Part shown: in pieces, positions 1 to 8,715 of the stretch
How positions within the stretch are numbered: position 1 is the first letter of the stretch
How the letters are laid out: every line of letters begins with the position of its first letter
Origin: Streptomyces qinglanensis
GTDB lineage: Bacteria > Actinomycetota > Actinomycetes > Streptomycetales > Streptomycetaceae
Direction: 5' to 3'
Assembly (NCBI RefSeq): GCF_900111245.1
Contig: NZ_FOGO01000004.1
Coordinates: 188,496 to 252,495 of the forward strand
DNA length: 64,000 bases
The notes under the pieces: model-generated
The model's database searches: none
Told to the model about the DNA's origin: nothing
What the model saw: the letters and a program-made list of their open reading frames with translations, nothing else
Position numbers and translations under genes: made by a program

Positions 1-1
1 G

Positions 2-607
2 CTCGCCCTCTACCTGCAGAACGTCCTCGAATACGGCGCCGCCCGCACCGGCATCGCCATGCTGCCCGCCGCCCTGGTCATCGGAGCGGTCTCGCTCGGC
101 GCCTCAGCGCGGCTGACCGCGCGGTACGGGGAACGCGCCGTGCTGCTGACCGGGATCGCGCTGCTGATCGGCGTGCTCGGACTGCTCGTCCGGCTACCGG
201 TGCACGCGCACTACGCCACCGACCTGCTGCCCGTGATGCTGCTCGCGGCGGGCTTCGGCCTGGCTCTGCCCGCCCTCACCTCGCTGGGCATGAGCGGCGC
301 CGACGAGAGCGACGCCGGACTGGCCTCCGGGCTGTTCAACACCACCCAGCAGATCGGCATGGCGCTCGGCGTCGCCACCCTCTCCACCCTGGCGGCCGCC
401 CGAACCGACACCCTGACCGCCGCCGGCAGCTCCCGCGCCGCCGCACTGACGGGGGGCTACCACGCGGCCTTCGCCACCGGGGCCGGGCTGCTCGTCCTGG
501 CGTTCGTCCTCGCGTTCGCGGCGCTGCGCAAGCCCGTATCCGAAGGCGGCACCCCCGCGGCACCGGCCCCGGAACCGGTCGCCGCCGCGGAGCAACCCGC
601 GAACTGA
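2..607 (+). CDS. MFS drug-type efflux transporter, C-terminal part
   Basis: The reading frame is already open at the left edge, so only about the last 201 residues are present and the true start lies outside the window. The protein is a membrane transporter of the major facilitator superfamily, most like the 14-helix EmrB/QacA (DHA2) proton antiporters. Visible are several hydrophobic helices, a Gly/Ala-rich helix around LPALTSLGMSGADE, and the GLASGLFNTTQQIGMALGVA segment typical of the C-terminal half of DHA2 pumps. It ends in a proline/alanine-rich cytoplasmic tail. The next gene starts 38 bases later on the same strand and may be cotranscribed. The substrate cannot be told from sequence. 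Confidence 0.85.
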   Translation, partial: LALYLQNVLEYGAARTGIAMLPAALVIGAVSLGASARLTARYGERAVLLTGIALLIGVLGLLVRLPVHAHYATDLLPVMLLAAGFGLALPALTSLGMSGADESDAGLASGLFNTTQQIGMALGVATLSTLAAARTDTLTAAGSSRAAALTGGYHAAFATGAGLLVLAFVLAFAALRKPVSEGGTPAAPAPEPVAAAEQPAN

Positions 608-645
608 CAGCCGACCTCCCGTCCCATCGCCCCGAAGGAACCGCC

Positions 646-1104
646 ATGCCCGGACCCGCCCCCCGCCCGCTCACCGACCCCGAGCTCGACCGGCTCCTCT
701 CCGAGCAGCAGTTCGGCACGCTGGCCAGCGTCCGCAGCAGCGGTCACCCGCACCTGACCACGGTGCTGTACCGCTGGGACACGGCAGCACGCGTCCTGCG
801 GATCTCCACCACCCGCGACCGCCTCAAGCCCCGGCACTTCCGCGCCGACCCGCACGCGGCCCTGCACGTGAGCCGCGACGTGTGGACCTTCGCGGTCGCC
901 GAGGGCGAGGCCGAGGTCTCCCAGCCGACCACCGTGCCGGGCGACGCCGTCGGCCGCGAGCTCGCCGCCATGGCCGGCGGCTTCGCCACCCCGGAGGACG
1001 AGGAGAGGTTCCTGGCCGAAGCCGTCCAGGAACGGCGTGTCGTCATCCGCCTCCGGGTGTCCCGGCTCTACGGCACCGCGCTCGATGTCGGGGGCGCCGG
1101 CTGA
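646..1104 (+). CDS. PPOX-class flavin/F420-dependent oxidoreductase
   Basis: A 152-residue protein with the pyridoxamine 5'-phosphate oxidase split-barrel fold. The opening LLSEQQFGTLASVRSSGHPH is the classic first strands of this family (the FGTLAT-type motif followed by G.PH.T.V.Y). Members bind FMN, F420 or heme and reduce small molecules; the cofactor cannot be fixed here. The ATG is preceded by GAAGGA at a good distance (about 632-638). It lies 38 bases after the MFS gene, so the two may share a transcript. Length is normal for the family. It is one of three PPOX-fold genes in this window. Confidence 0.8.
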   Translation: MPGPAPRPLTDPELDRLLSEQQFGTLASVRSSGHPHLTTVLYRWDTAARVLRISTTRDRLKPRHFRADPHAALHVSRDVWTFAVAEGEAEVSQPTTVPGDAVGRELAAMAGGFATPEDEERFLAEAVQERRVVIRLRVSRLYGTALDVGGAG

Positions 1105-1193
1105 CCCGCACCGGGACGCGGCGGCCGGGGACGGCTGCGGATTTCTTCCGGCCCGGGCGATGAGTTTCGGTTCCGGACCCGCTCTGCCCCTGT

Positions 1194-1808
1194 ATGACAC
1201 GCATCATCGCCGACATCTCGGTCTCTCTGGACGGCTTCGTCACCGGCCCGGATCCCGGTCCCGACAACGGGCTGGGCACCGGTGGCGAGGCCCTGCACAC
1301 CTGGGCGTTCTCCGACGACCCCGAGGACCGCCGGGTGCTGCGCGAGGCGACCGCCCGCTCGGGCGCCGTCGTCCTCGGCCGACGGCTCTTCGACGTGGTC
1401 GACGGGCCCCACGGCTGGGACGACCGGACCGGCTACGGCGCCGGTGAGGTCGGCAAGCCCGCGTTCTTCGTCGTGACGAGTACGCCGCCGGAGTCGGTGC
1501 GGCTCACCGACCTCGACTGGACCTTCGTCACCACCGGCCTGTCCGACGCGGTCTCCGCCGCGCGCGCTCGCGCCGAGGAGGCGTCCTCGGACAGCGGCAG
1601 GGAGCTGGACGCATTTCTGATGGGCGGCGGCGCACTGGTCGGCTCGGCGCTCGACGCCGGGCTGGTCGATGTGCTGCAACTGCACCTCGCACCCGTCGTG
1701 CTGGGTTCCGGGACGCCGCTGTTCACCGGCGGGACGCCACGCACGCTGGTGCAGCGCGCCGTGACCGCGACCTCGACCGCGACGCATCTGACCTACGACG
1801 TCCGCTGA
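1194..1808 (+). CDS. Dihydrofolate reductase-like protein (RibD C-terminal family)
   Basis: A 204-residue soluble protein of the RibD_C/dihydrofolate-reductase-like family, which binds NADPH in a DHFR fold. Visible family signatures are the N-terminal DISVSLDGFVTGPD strand-loop, GAVVLGRRLFDVV, FFVVTS, and the C-terminal FLMGGGALVGSALDAGLVD followed by LAPVVLGSGTPLF. These actinobacterial stand-alone proteins are usually of unknown substrate, not true folate enzymes. There is no ribosome binding site before the ATG, so translation may be leaderless. The gene stands alone after an 89-base gap. Confidence 0.8.
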   Translation: MTRIIADISVSLDGFVTGPDPGPDNGLGTGGEALHTWAFSDDPEDRRVLREATARSGAVVLGRRLFDVVDGPHGWDDRTGYGAGEVGKPAFFVVTSTPPESVRLTDLDWTFVTTGLSDAVSAARARAEEASSDSGRELDAFLMGGGALVGSALDAGLVDVLQLHLAPVVLGSGTPLFTGGTPRTLVQRAVTATSTATHLTYDVR

Positions 1809-2281
1809 CGGCCACCGGCCTCGGGCCTCAGGACGGGTCCAGGAGCCCGGCGAGCGCGCCGCGACTGCGCTGCAGCGCGTCGGCTCCGTACCGCTGCCGG
1901 CAGCGCCCGCGTTCCTGGACCTGTTGCACCGTGCACACGAGGCGGAGCCGTCGGCGTCACCCTGAGTTGCCGCCGCGGGCAGGGCCGGTGGCCGACGCGG
2001 GCGGCCCGACCTCCCACGACACCCGGATGCCACGTTCGACGCGACGGTTCCGGCGGCATCGCGCAGGGTCTTCGGTAGCTGCCCCGGACACCGGCCGCCC
2101 GGTCGGCGGAACTGCGGGGTGCAACGGCACTGCGGGGTGCGACGGCGCTGTGGGGCGCATCGGTACCGCTTCTGCTCCTGCGAGGAGGGAGCCTATGCCG
2201 GAGGTGACCGACGGCGGGACCGGGAGAGCCGCTCCGCCTGCGGCGAAGCCGTTCTGAGGAGTTCTGAGGAGCCTGGTCGGA
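1809..2281. other. Gene-free stretch with short tandem repeats
   Basis: No convincing coding region is seen in these 470 bases. They contain three imperfect copies of an 18-base unit at 2111-2164 and a perfect 10-base direct duplication (GTTCTGAGGA) at 2251-2270, just before the ribosome binding site of the next gene. Confidence 0.5.
2111..2164. repeat. 18-base tandem repeat, three copies
   Basis: Units begin at 2111, 2129 and 2147. The first two differ by one base (ACTGCGGGGTGCAACGGC versus GACGGC at the end); the third has diverged further. It lies in non-coding DNA, and no function is apparent. Confidence 0.7.
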
Positions 2282-2782
2282 GTGTCACGGAACCGCCGCC
2301 TGATCATGAGTCCACCGCCCGAGGTGTGGAGCCTGCTGTCCGACGGGCACCGGTACGGGGAGTGGGTGACCGGCACCCAGCGCGTCCTCGACACGGACCC
2401 GCACTGGCCCCGGGCCGGTGCCCGGCTCCGGGTCCGCGTCGGCATCGGTGCCCTGACCCTCGACGACACCTGCGTCGTCCGGATCTGCGAACCCGAGCGC
2501 CGCCTGGAACTGGAAGCCAGGGCCGAACCCTTCGGCGCGGCCCGCATTGCCATCGAGCTGATCCCCTGGGGCGAGCACACCCTCGTCGTCCTGGAATGGC
2601 ATCCGCTGCGCGGTCCGGGTACACGGATGCACGGTCTTCCCGTCGACTACGTCGTCGCAGTCCGCAACGGCATGATGCTGACCAAACTGGCCCGCATCGC
2701 CGCACGCGAACACACCTGCGGCACCGGGCGCACCCCACCGGAGGGCCCCGAGCCGGGACGGCGGCTCTCCGCCCCCTCCTGA
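2282..2782 (+). CDS. SRPBCC-fold (polyketide cyclase/START-like) protein
   Basis: A 166-residue protein resembling the SRPBCC ligand-binding superfamily. The N-terminus (PPPEVWSLLSDGHRYGEWV) matches the first helix and strand of these proteins, followed by alternating beta strands (LRVRVGIGALTLDD, RLELEARAEPFGAARIAIEL) and a long C-terminal helix that in other members closes the hydrophobic pocket. Many actinobacterial members are of unknown role. GTG at 2282 is chosen because AGGAG lies about 10 bases upstream and it retains the full first strand; ATG at 2306 would cut it. The tail after about residue 150 is low-complexity. Confidence 0.65.
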   Translation: MSRNRRLIMSPPPEVWSLLSDGHRYGEWVTGTQRVLDTDPHWPRAGARLRVRVGIGALTLDDTCVVRICEPERRLELEARAEPFGAARIAIELIPWGEHTLVVLEWHPLRGPGTRMHGLPVDYVVAVRNGMMLTKLARIAAREHTCGTGRTPPEGPEPGRRLSAPS

Positions 2783-2823
2783 CGGTGTCCTCCTGCGGAC
2801 GTCCTCCTGACGGAGTCCTTCCG

Positions 2824-2889
2824 GCGACCCGCTACGGCCGGGACGGCGACCCGCTACGGCCGGGACGGCGACCCGCGGCGGCCGGGACG
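2824..2889. repeat. 22-base tandem repeat, three copies
   Basis: Three head-to-tail units of GCGACCCGCTACGGCCGGGACG; the first two are identical, the third has two changes, and a degenerate fourth follows. It lies between the convergent SRPBCC and GNAT genes, so it could act as part of a transcription stop or be a polymorphic minisatellite. Confidence 0.75.
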
Positions 2890-2920
2890 GCGGCCCGCCG
2901 CAGCAGCCGAGCGCCGCACG

Positions 2921-3466
2921 TCATCCTGGACGGTCGCCGCGGCGGAGGCGGTGGACGACACTGTGCCGCAGCGGGCCGGGCGGCACGGTGGGATCCTCGA
3001 AGTCGTCGGCCGGGTCGTGGGTCATGCCCAGACGGCGCATCACCGCCTGGGAGCGCACATTGCCGACGGGAGTGATCGCCACGATCTCCGGAAGGTCCAG
3101 CGACGCGAATCCGAACTCCACTGCCGCGCGGCCCGCCTCCGTCGCGAAGCCGTACCCCCATGCGGAGCGGGCCAGCCGCCAGCCGACCTCCACCCCCTCG
3201 ACCGGCAGCTCCTCCTCCACCGGGTCCAGCCCGGCGAAGCCGATGAACTCTCCGCTCGCCCGGACTTCGACCGCCCACCAGCCCCAGCCGCGCCGCTCCA
3301 GATCCGCCTGGAAGCGAGCCACCGACGCATCGCTCTCCGCCCGGCTGAGCAGCCCGGGGAAGTGCTCCCGCACCTGCGGATCGGCATTCATCGCAGCCCA
3401 GGGGGCAAGATCGCTCTCCTGCCATCCGCGGAGCAGCAGGCGTTCGGTCAGCAGCTCGGTCGTCAC
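2921..3466 (-). CDS. GNAT family N-acetyltransferase (RimJ/RimL-like)
   Basis: A 181-residue acetyl-CoA-dependent N-acetyltransferase. The start (LLTERLLLRGWQESDLAPWA) is the typical RimJ/RimL beginning. The acetyl-CoA-binding core appears as GWRLARSAWGYGFATEAGRA, and the later strand-helix NVRSQAVMRRLGMTHDPADDF is the usual family C-terminal half. Such enzymes acetylate the N-terminus of ribosomal proteins or small amines; the substrate is unknown. It converges with the SRPBCC gene and is preceded by over 500 gene-free bases. Confidence 0.85.
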   Translation of the reverse strand: MTTELLTERLLLRGWQESDLAPWAAMNADPQVREHFPGLLSRAESDASVARFQADLERRGWGWWAVEVRASGEFIGFAGLDPVEEELPVEGVEVGWRLARSAWGYGFATEAGRAAVEFGFASLDLPEIVAITPVGNVRSQAVMRRLGMTHDPADDFEDPTVPPGPLRHSVVHRLRRGDRPG

Positions 3467-4032
3467 GGCGCCAAGCTAACGGTCCCGGCGCGGGGCGGCG
3501 AGAGCATTTCGTCCCGGCGGGGCGGTCGCGGACCGCCGTGCGGGCCTTGGGGGACCCTGTGCGGGCCCGGGCACGGGGGTGTGCGGCGCACGGCCGCCCG
3601 GTCCGCGCCGCTGCCCTCGGACGTCGCCTCTCGACTCCGGGGTGTACCGGCGTACGCATGAGACTGCAGGCAGCGCGGACGGGAACCTCCCCCCGTCCGC
3701 CGTGGACCGGGCGGCCGACCGAGAAGGCCGAGGGTCACCCGGCGTGAGATCTCGCGCACACCGAAGGTAGGACGGCCCGCACCCTCGGGACTATGTACAG
3801 ATGTCACACCCCTGGAGCTCATAGGTGTGACAGATGCTCAAGGCCGGCAGCCGTCAGGCGCTCAGGTGCTTTCGCGGCCCACCGTTTCGGCCGGGAACCG
3901 GATGCGCCGACCGTCACTCCACCGGCCGTGCCGGGCACGCGGGGCCAGGTCGCGCCGGGTGCCGTCCGACTGCGCAACCCGTCCCCGTCCCACGGCGCGC
4001 GCCCCGCACCCGACGCCGTCTCGTGCCGCTGC
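3467..4032. other. Gene-free stretch with inverted repeat 3802-3832
   Basis: I see no supported gene in this 566-base interval. It contains a 9-base perfect inverted repeat, TGTCACACC (3802-3810) and GGTGTGACA (3824-3832), separated by 13 bases. It lies downstream of the serine hydrolase operon and upstream of the GNAT gene, so it could be an operator or a weak stop. Confidence 0.5.
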
Positions 4033-5130
4033 TCAAGCGAGCGGGCCGAGTTCGGCCGCGACCAGGTCCGTGAGCCGCTGTGCGCTGTCGAAGTGCGGAG
4101 TGAGCCGGGTCTTGGCCATGGCGAAGGAGATGCCGCTGGTGGTGTCGGCGTAGACGTAACTGCCACCACCGCCGACCCAACCGAACGCGGTGGGTGCCTC
4201 ATGCGGTCCGGCGCCGAGGCGGCCGAGCGGATAACCCAGCGCCAGCCGCGCAGGGTTGCCGAAGACCTGGTCGGTGCCCTCGAAGGCCACTGCCGTCACC
4301 TCCTGGAGCTGACGGGCGTCGATGAGCCGGCCGGCGAGGACCGCGGCATTCATGGCAGCGACTCCCCGCGCGGTGAACGTGCCCACCGACGGGATGTCCG
4401 CCCGCAGGAACTCCCGGTTGTTGCCCAGGTCCGCGGCTGGTTGCATCTCCCAGGATGCGAGCACGGCAGTGTCGTCAGGTGGGGCGGCGGAGGGCGGTAC
4501 GTCGTCTTCGAGCCGTGCCAGCCGGTCCAGGTCGGCCCGGGGCACACCGAAGTACAGTTCGCCGTCGAGGCCCAGGGGCGCGGCGACCCACTCCCGCAGG
4601 AGCTGCCGCATCGGCTTCCCGGTGGCCCGGCGTGCGATTTCGCCGACGAGGAAGCCGAACGTGAACGAGTGGTACCCCGTCTCGGTCCCGGGACGCCACC
4701 GCGGCGCGGCGTCGGCGAGCGCGGTGCAGACCCGCGGCCAGTCGGCCAGGTCGGCGGGGCCGATACCGCGAGGCATCGCCGGCACGCCGACCGAGTGCGT
4801 CAGCACGTGTCGGAGAGTGGCGGTCGCCTTGCCGTGCGCACCGAACTCCGGCCACAACTCGACCACCGGTGTGTCGTATCCGACGGCACCGGTCTTGACG
4901 AGCAGGTGGGCGATCAGCGACGTCATGACCTTGCCGGCGGAGAAGCTGAAGAACAGGGTCTGCGGGGTCACCCTGCGCCCGGTCCGGCTGTCGGCGGCTC
5001 CGGCGACAGCGTCGACGACAAGCGCACCGTGCTGGTGAACCGCAGTCTGGAGGCCGGTCTCGGCTCCGGTGGCGACGAGTTCGTCGAGGACACTCTGGAC
5101 CTTCGGCTGCAATGTAGGCATCGTCGTCAC
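4033..5130 (-). CDS. Serine hydrolase, class C beta-lactamase-like
   Basis: A 365-residue member of the beta-lactamase/penicillin-binding-like serine hydrolase family (esterase EstB and class C type). The nucleophile motif SxxK is seen as SAGK at residues 64-67 (FFSFSAGKVMTS), and a YxS-type motif (GYHSFTFGFLVGEIA) lies near residue 157. The C-terminal part (FGWVGGGGSYVYADTTSG) corresponds to the third active-site region. No signal peptide is seen, so it is probably cytoplasmic and more likely an esterase than an antibiotic-resistance enzyme. The GTG start overlaps the stop of the upstream PPOX gene (GTGA at 5127-5130), so the pair is translationally coupled. An internal ATG four codons later (5121) is an alternative start. 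Confidence 0.85.
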   Translation of the reverse strand: MTTMPTLQPKVQSVLDELVATGAETGLQTAVHQHGALVVDAVAGAADSRTGRRVTPQTLFFSFSAGKVMTSLIAHLLVKTGAVGYDTPVVELWPEFGAHGKATATLRHVLTHSVGVPAMPRGIGPADLADWPRVCTALADAAPRWRPGTETGYHSFTFGFLVGEIARRATGKPMRQLLREWVAAPLGLDGELYFGVPRADLDRLARLEDDVPPSAAPPDDTAVLASWEMQPAADLGNNREFLRADIPSVGTFTARGVAAMNAAVLAGRLIDARQLQEVTAVAFEGTDQVFGNPARLALGYPLGRLGAGPHEAPTAFGWVGGGGSYVYADTTSGISFAMAKTRLTPHFDSAQRLTDLVAAELGPLA

Positions 5131-5648
5131 CGGCTCGGCCAGTTGTAGCGCGTCTGGCTGGACGTCGGCAGCTTGCCGAAGGCGAATCCGACTGTAGGCG
5201 CCACCCGGTACAGCCTGACATCGCCGCCCACGACAGCCTGACCCAGCCCGTACCAGGTGCCCTCGGTGCTGGTCAGATGGGTGCCGTACTTCCGCTCGAG
5301 GTCCGCGACCGCCTGTTCACGCGCGGCGCGCTTCTCGACGACGGATGCGACACCCTCGATCACGACGTCCACACCGGTCAACGCATGCGTGCCGGTGGTC
5401 AGCGCGCAGCGGGGATTGTGGTCGAGGTTCCGTGCCTTGCGCTCCTCACCTCCCGTGGTGAAGCACATGCCCCCCAGGCTCCAGACCGCCAACAGCGGTG
5501 TCACATGCGGTCGCCCGTCCGGCCGCACCGTGGAGAGCCAGAACACCTCCGCCTCGCCGAGCAACTCCAACGCCGACGTCCACGGTGTCGCCCGCGCGCC
5601 AGGAGCCGAGAACGGCCCCAGCACGGCCTCCGGTTCACTGTCCGACAT
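5127..5648 (-). CDS. PPOX-fold FMN/F420-binding protein
   Basis: A 173-residue split-barrel protein of the pyridoxamine phosphate oxidase family. The signature is AEVFWLSTVRPDGRPHVTPL near residue 35, followed by GGMCFTTGGEERKARNLDHN and CALTTG. ATG 5648 is preferred because GGAGGG lies 6-7 bases upstream; an upstream in-frame extension to 5711 lacks a ribosome binding site. Its stop overlaps the start of the serine hydrolase, so the two form a coupled two-gene operon. The function is unknown; the family uses FMN or F420 for small-molecule redox chemistry. Confidence 0.8.
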   Translation of the reverse strand: MSDSEPEAVLGPFSAPGARATPWTSALELLGEAEVFWLSTVRPDGRPHVTPLLAVWSLGGMCFTTGGEERKARNLDHNPRCALTTGTHALTGVDVVIEGVASVVEKRAAREQAVADLERKYGTHLTSTEGTWYGLGQAVVGGDVRLYRVAPTVGFAFGKLPTSSQTRYNWPSR

Positions 5649-6020
5649 GACACACCCTCCGTGGGGCTCGCGATCCGCAGCGACAGTCCCGCCCACTCCG
5701 GACCAACACACCCAGCCGCCCTGCAGTTACGGGACATCCGGCAGGACGGGTTCGGCACGTGCGTGAGCGGCTGTCGTCCGGGCGTCGGTTCGGGCCTCGA
5801 TGATGGCGCTCCACAGCGCATGCCGCTAGGCTCAGCACTGCTCATGCGCGGGTGGCGAGCACTGGCGACGTGTCCGATGGGGGACAGTGCCTCTTCCCCG
5901 ACAGGCGATGAGCACGATGAGTCTCCGATCGTCGCAGAGCCTCAGCAGGCCATCCGCAAGCGGTGGTCGAGCTGAGGCTGCCCGCCGACTGGTCGACCAC
6001 CTTCATGAAGGGGTCGACTG
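5649..6020. other. Gene-free divergent interval
   Basis: This 370-base stretch separates the PPOX/hydrolase operon (minus) from a small membrane protein (plus). I find no supported gene. It must hold the promoters of both flanking units; no clear -35/-10 pair stands out. Confidence 0.4.
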
Positions 6021-6242
6021 GTGAGGCTCACACTTCAGGTCCAGGTGCTTCTCGTACTTCTGTCCTTCGTGTCGTCGCTGCTGGTAGCGGTGGTGGCCGG
6101 GGTTCTTTCCCATGAGGCCGGAGCACCGGCGGCGGGCGCGTTGTTGTACGGCGGGGGCGCGTTCATCGGCTGGATGACGCTCTGCGTCACCGTGCTGACG
6201 GCACTCGGCCTGCTCGGGCAGCACAGCCGCACCGGTGGGTGA
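6021..6242 (+). CDS. Small two-helix membrane protein
   Basis: A 73-residue protein made almost entirely of two predicted membrane helices (VQVLLVLLSFVSSLLVAVVA and a second from about residue 42 to 66, GGAFIGWMTLCVTVLTALGL). The GTG start has AAGGGG eight bases upstream. No family is recognised. It stands alone and ends at a strong hairpin. Confidence 0.55.
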   Translation: MRLTLQVQVLLVLLSFVSSLLVAVVAGVLSHEAGAPAAGALLYGGGAFIGWMTLCVTVLTALGLLGQHSRTGG

Positions 6243-6292
6243 GGGCGCGGCGGGCGCCCGCCGCGCCCCCGCTGCTGCGGCCCGCGGCAGCG
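6243..6292. terminator. Two GC-rich hairpins, bidirectional stop
   Basis: A perfect 26-base palindrome at 6243-6268 (13-base arms, GGGCGCGGCGGGC) is followed by a second, shorter stem at 6271-6292. They lie between two convergent genes. No U-tract is present, as is usual for streptomycete terminators. Confidence 0.65.
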
Positions 6293-6321
6293 GACGGTCC
6301 CGCCCACGGCAGCCGGGGGCG

Positions 6322-7299
6322 TCAGGGGAGGGCGTAGGTGCGGGCGAGGACCTCCACGGTGGCGGCCACGGCTCGACGCAGTTCGGCCGGTGCGACGACC
6401 TCGACATCGACGCCGAGCCGCAGCAGCTCACCGCAGGCGTGTCCGGTGCTCTCGGTGGGGATGACCGCCTCGACCCAACCCTCGTCGCCGACGGCGGTGG
6501 CGGTGGCGTCGACCGACCGGACCACCTCCGGGGGGACGTTGTCCGGCAGCCGTCGGCGTCCCCGGGGCGACAGGCGGATGGTGGCGCTGCCGGTGTAGCG
6601 GCGTGCCGTGAAATCCGCCAGGTATCCGGCCCAGTACGCGCCCAGGTCGAAGTCGCCCGGTCGCTCGAACAACTCGTCGCTCAGTGCCGCCTCCAGGACC
6701 TGGCCCGCGCGGTACGTCGCGACCCCCTTCGCCGTGGCGGCCACCAGATACCAGGTACCTGACTTGAGGACCAGCCCGTACGGGTGGAGGCGGCGGTCCA
6801 CCTCCTGTGGTGCCCGCCAGCGGCGGTAGCGCACGTCCACCGCACGCCGGGTGAGCACCGCGTCGACCAGGAGGGGCAGATGCGGCGCCGGTTCCGGCTC
6901 CCGGTACCAGCCGGGAGCGTCCAGATGGAAGACCGCGGCGGTCCGCGCCGCCTCCGCGCGTGCCCCCGTCGGCAGTGCCGCCAGCAGTTTCAGCCGGGCC
7001 GCCGTCACCTCCTCCGCCAGCCCCAGCTCGGCGGCGGGGCCGGGAAGCCCGGCGAAGAACAGGGCGCGCGCCTCGCCCTCGCTCATCCCGGTCAGCCGGG
7101 TGCGGTAGCCCTCCAGCAGTTGGTACCCGCCACCGCGGCCCGGTTCCGCGTAGACCGGAATCCCGGCGGCCTGCAGACGTGTCAGATCGCGGTAGGCGGT
7201 GCGCACGGACACCTCCAGCTCCTCGGCGATCCCCTGCGCCGACATGCGGCCGCGGGACTGGAGGAGCAGAAGCACCGACAGCAGACGACTGGCAGTCAT
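6322..7299 (-). CDS. WYL-domain transcriptional regulator (YafY/DeoR-like)
   Basis: A 325-residue regulator with an N-terminal winged helix (residues about 1-60; RLLSVLLLLQSRGRMSAQGI then VSVRTAYRDLTRLQAAGIPV) and a central WYL domain (VLKSGTWYLVAATAKGVATYRAGQV) that senses ligands or nucleic acid in relatives. A WCX-type C-terminal domain follows. ATG 7299 is chosen over the upstream in-frame start because GAGGAG lies about 10 bases before it. It is divergent from a NIPSNAP gene 126 bases away, the usual position for a local regulator of that gene. Confidence 0.85.
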   Translation of the reverse strand: MTASRLLSVLLLLQSRGRMSAQGIAEELEVSVRTAYRDLTRLQAAGIPVYAEPGRGGGYQLLEGYRTRLTGMSEGEARALFFAGLPGPAAELGLAEEVTAARLKLLAALPTGARAEAARTAAVFHLDAPGWYREPEPAPHLPLLVDAVLTRRAVDVRYRRWRAPQEVDRRLHPYGLVLKSGTWYLVAATAKGVATYRAGQVLEAALSDELFERPGDFDLGAYWAGYLADFTARRYTGSATIRLSPRGRRRLPDNVPPEVVRSVDATATAVGDEGWVEAVIPTESTGHACGELLRLGVDVEVVAPAELRRAVAATVEVLARTYALP

Positions 7300-7425
7300 G
7301 ACGGCATTCTCCTCGGAAACCCTGACAGTCCCTGTCACACGGCTCTCCTACCGTCGACCCGCGTCCCGGCGGGCCGTACGCGTCGCACTCGCCACCCGCC
7401 GACCCCGTCGAACAGGAGACCCGCC

Positions 7426-8166
7426 GTGTCCCCGAACGACCTTCCCGGCCTGCCCGCCGTGATCGAGCTTCGCCAGTACACGCTGCGCCCCGGCCGCCGG
7501 GACGAACTCGTCGACCTCTTCGAGCGGGAGTTCGTCGAGTCCCAGGAGGAGGTGGGGATGCGGGTGCTCGGCCAGTTCCGCGACCTCGACGACCCGGACC
7601 GGTTCGTCTGGTTGCGCGGATTCCCCGACATGGCGTCGCGCCGTCGCGGCCTCACGGACTTCTACGGCGGCCCCGTCTGGGCCCGGCACGGCCCCCGGGC
7701 GAACGACACCATGGTCGACTCCGACGACGTCCTCCTCCTGCGCCCGGTGCCGGGCCCGCGCGCCGCCGCCGACTCTCCCGCCGTGCGGCCCCCGGTCGGA
7801 GCCCCCGCACCGGACCGGTTCGTCTCCGCGACCGTGTGGTCCTTCCCGCCGGGGCAGCGCGACGGCATCGCGTCGATCCGCGACGGTCTCCTCCCGGCCC
7901 TCACGGAGACGGGGCCCGCGCCGCTCGCCTTCCTGGTCACCGAGGAGGCGCGCAACACGTTCCCCGGACTGCCGGTCCGCACCGGAGAGAACGTCGCGGT
8001 GCTCCTCTTCTCGTACCCCGACGAGAACGCGCACCGACGGCATCTGGCCGAGGCAACCGCCCGCACCCATGTGCGGGACGCCGTCCTGCCGGGCCTCGCC
8101 CGCCTGCAGACGACGGCCCCCCGGACCCTCCGGCTGGCGCCCACCGGCCGCTCGCTCCTCGTCTGA
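7426..8166 (+). CDS. NIPSNAP family protein
   Basis: A 246-residue protein with the NIPSNAP dimeric alpha-beta barrel. The N-terminal domain reads VIELRQYTLRPGRRDELVDL, then GMRVLGQFRDLDDPDRFVWL, and FYGGPVWARHG, as in this family; the second half (FVSATVWSFPPGQRDGI onward) appears to repeat the fold. Its function in bacteria is unknown. The GTG start at 7426 has AGGAG eight bases upstream. The divergent WYL regulator probably controls it. Confidence 0.8.
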   Translation: MSPNDLPGLPAVIELRQYTLRPGRRDELVDLFEREFVESQEEVGMRVLGQFRDLDDPDRFVWLRGFPDMASRRRGLTDFYGGPVWARHGPRANDTMVDSDDVLLLRPVPGPRAAADSPAVRPPVGAPAPDRFVSATVWSFPPGQRDGIASIRDGLLPALTETGPAPLAFLVTEEARNTFPGLPVRTGENVAVLLFSYPDENAHRRHLAEATARTHVRDAVLPGLARLQTTAPRTLRLAPTGRSLLV

Positions 8167-8220
8167 CGCCGCTCACCGCTCGGGCGGTCGCCCCGCCGGC
8201 GGTAGTGAAATGAGCGTGTG

Positions 8221-8244
8221 TCACGTGTGATTGATGGTGCATCA
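8221..8244. promoter_or_regulatory. Two adjacent palindromes in an AT-richer promoter region
   Basis: TCACGTGTGA (8221-8230) and TGATGGTGCATCA (8232-8244) are near-perfect palindromes in an unusually AT-rich stretch about 90-115 bases before the secreted-protein gene. TATTGA at about 8260 could serve as a -10. They are likely regulator sites, but the protein is unknown. Confidence 0.4.
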
Positions 8245-8334
8245 GGTGATGGTGTGAGTATTGATCTCATCTCGCTCCCGATGAAAAGGTTCCTCCGTCG
8301 CGTACCCTCCACACCGCAGACAGGAGCTTCTGCC

Positions 8335-8715
8335 ATGAGATCTCTCGGGCTCGCCGGAAAGGCGTCCGCCGCTGTCGCCCTCGCCTTCGCAGCCACCCTG
8401 CTGATGCCGACCACGCCGGCCGCCGCCTCGGACTGGGACCGGAGCTGCTACCACATCAAGGCGCCCTACAAGGGCATCAGCGAGGTCATCGGCGGGGCCA
8501 GCAAGGCCCGCAGCAGCTGCGAAGACGCCACGATCTCTCTCCAGCGCCACCGCTGGTACGGCTGGCAGGAGGTGGACTGGACCCCGCTCTACAGCGGCTC
8601 GCCGATCGCGTGGTGGACCTGCACGGGCTCCGGCACCTACACCTACAAGACGGTCGTGGCCGTCGACTCCAACCTCGGCATCTACGAGAGCGCGGAGCGC
8701 CGCATCACCTGCTGA
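8335..8715 (+). CDS. Small secreted cysteine-containing protein
   Basis: A 126-residue protein with a clear Sec signal peptide: positive start (MRSLGLAGK), hydrophobic core (AAVALAFAATLLMPTTP) and AAAS cleavage region near residue 33. The mature part of about 93 residues has four cysteines (in RSCYH, SSCED, WTCTG and the C-terminal ITC), fit for two disulfides, and many aromatics (WYGWQEVDW, WWTC). No family is recognised; small secreted proteins like this are common in streptomycetes. The ATG follows CAGGAG at a good distance. Confidence 0.75.
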   Translation: MRSLGLAGKASAAVALAFAATLLMPTTPAAASDWDRSCYHIKAPYKGISEVIGGASKARSSCEDATISLQRHRWYGWQEVDWTPLYSGSPIAWWTCTGSGTYTYKTVVAVDSNLGIYESAERRITC

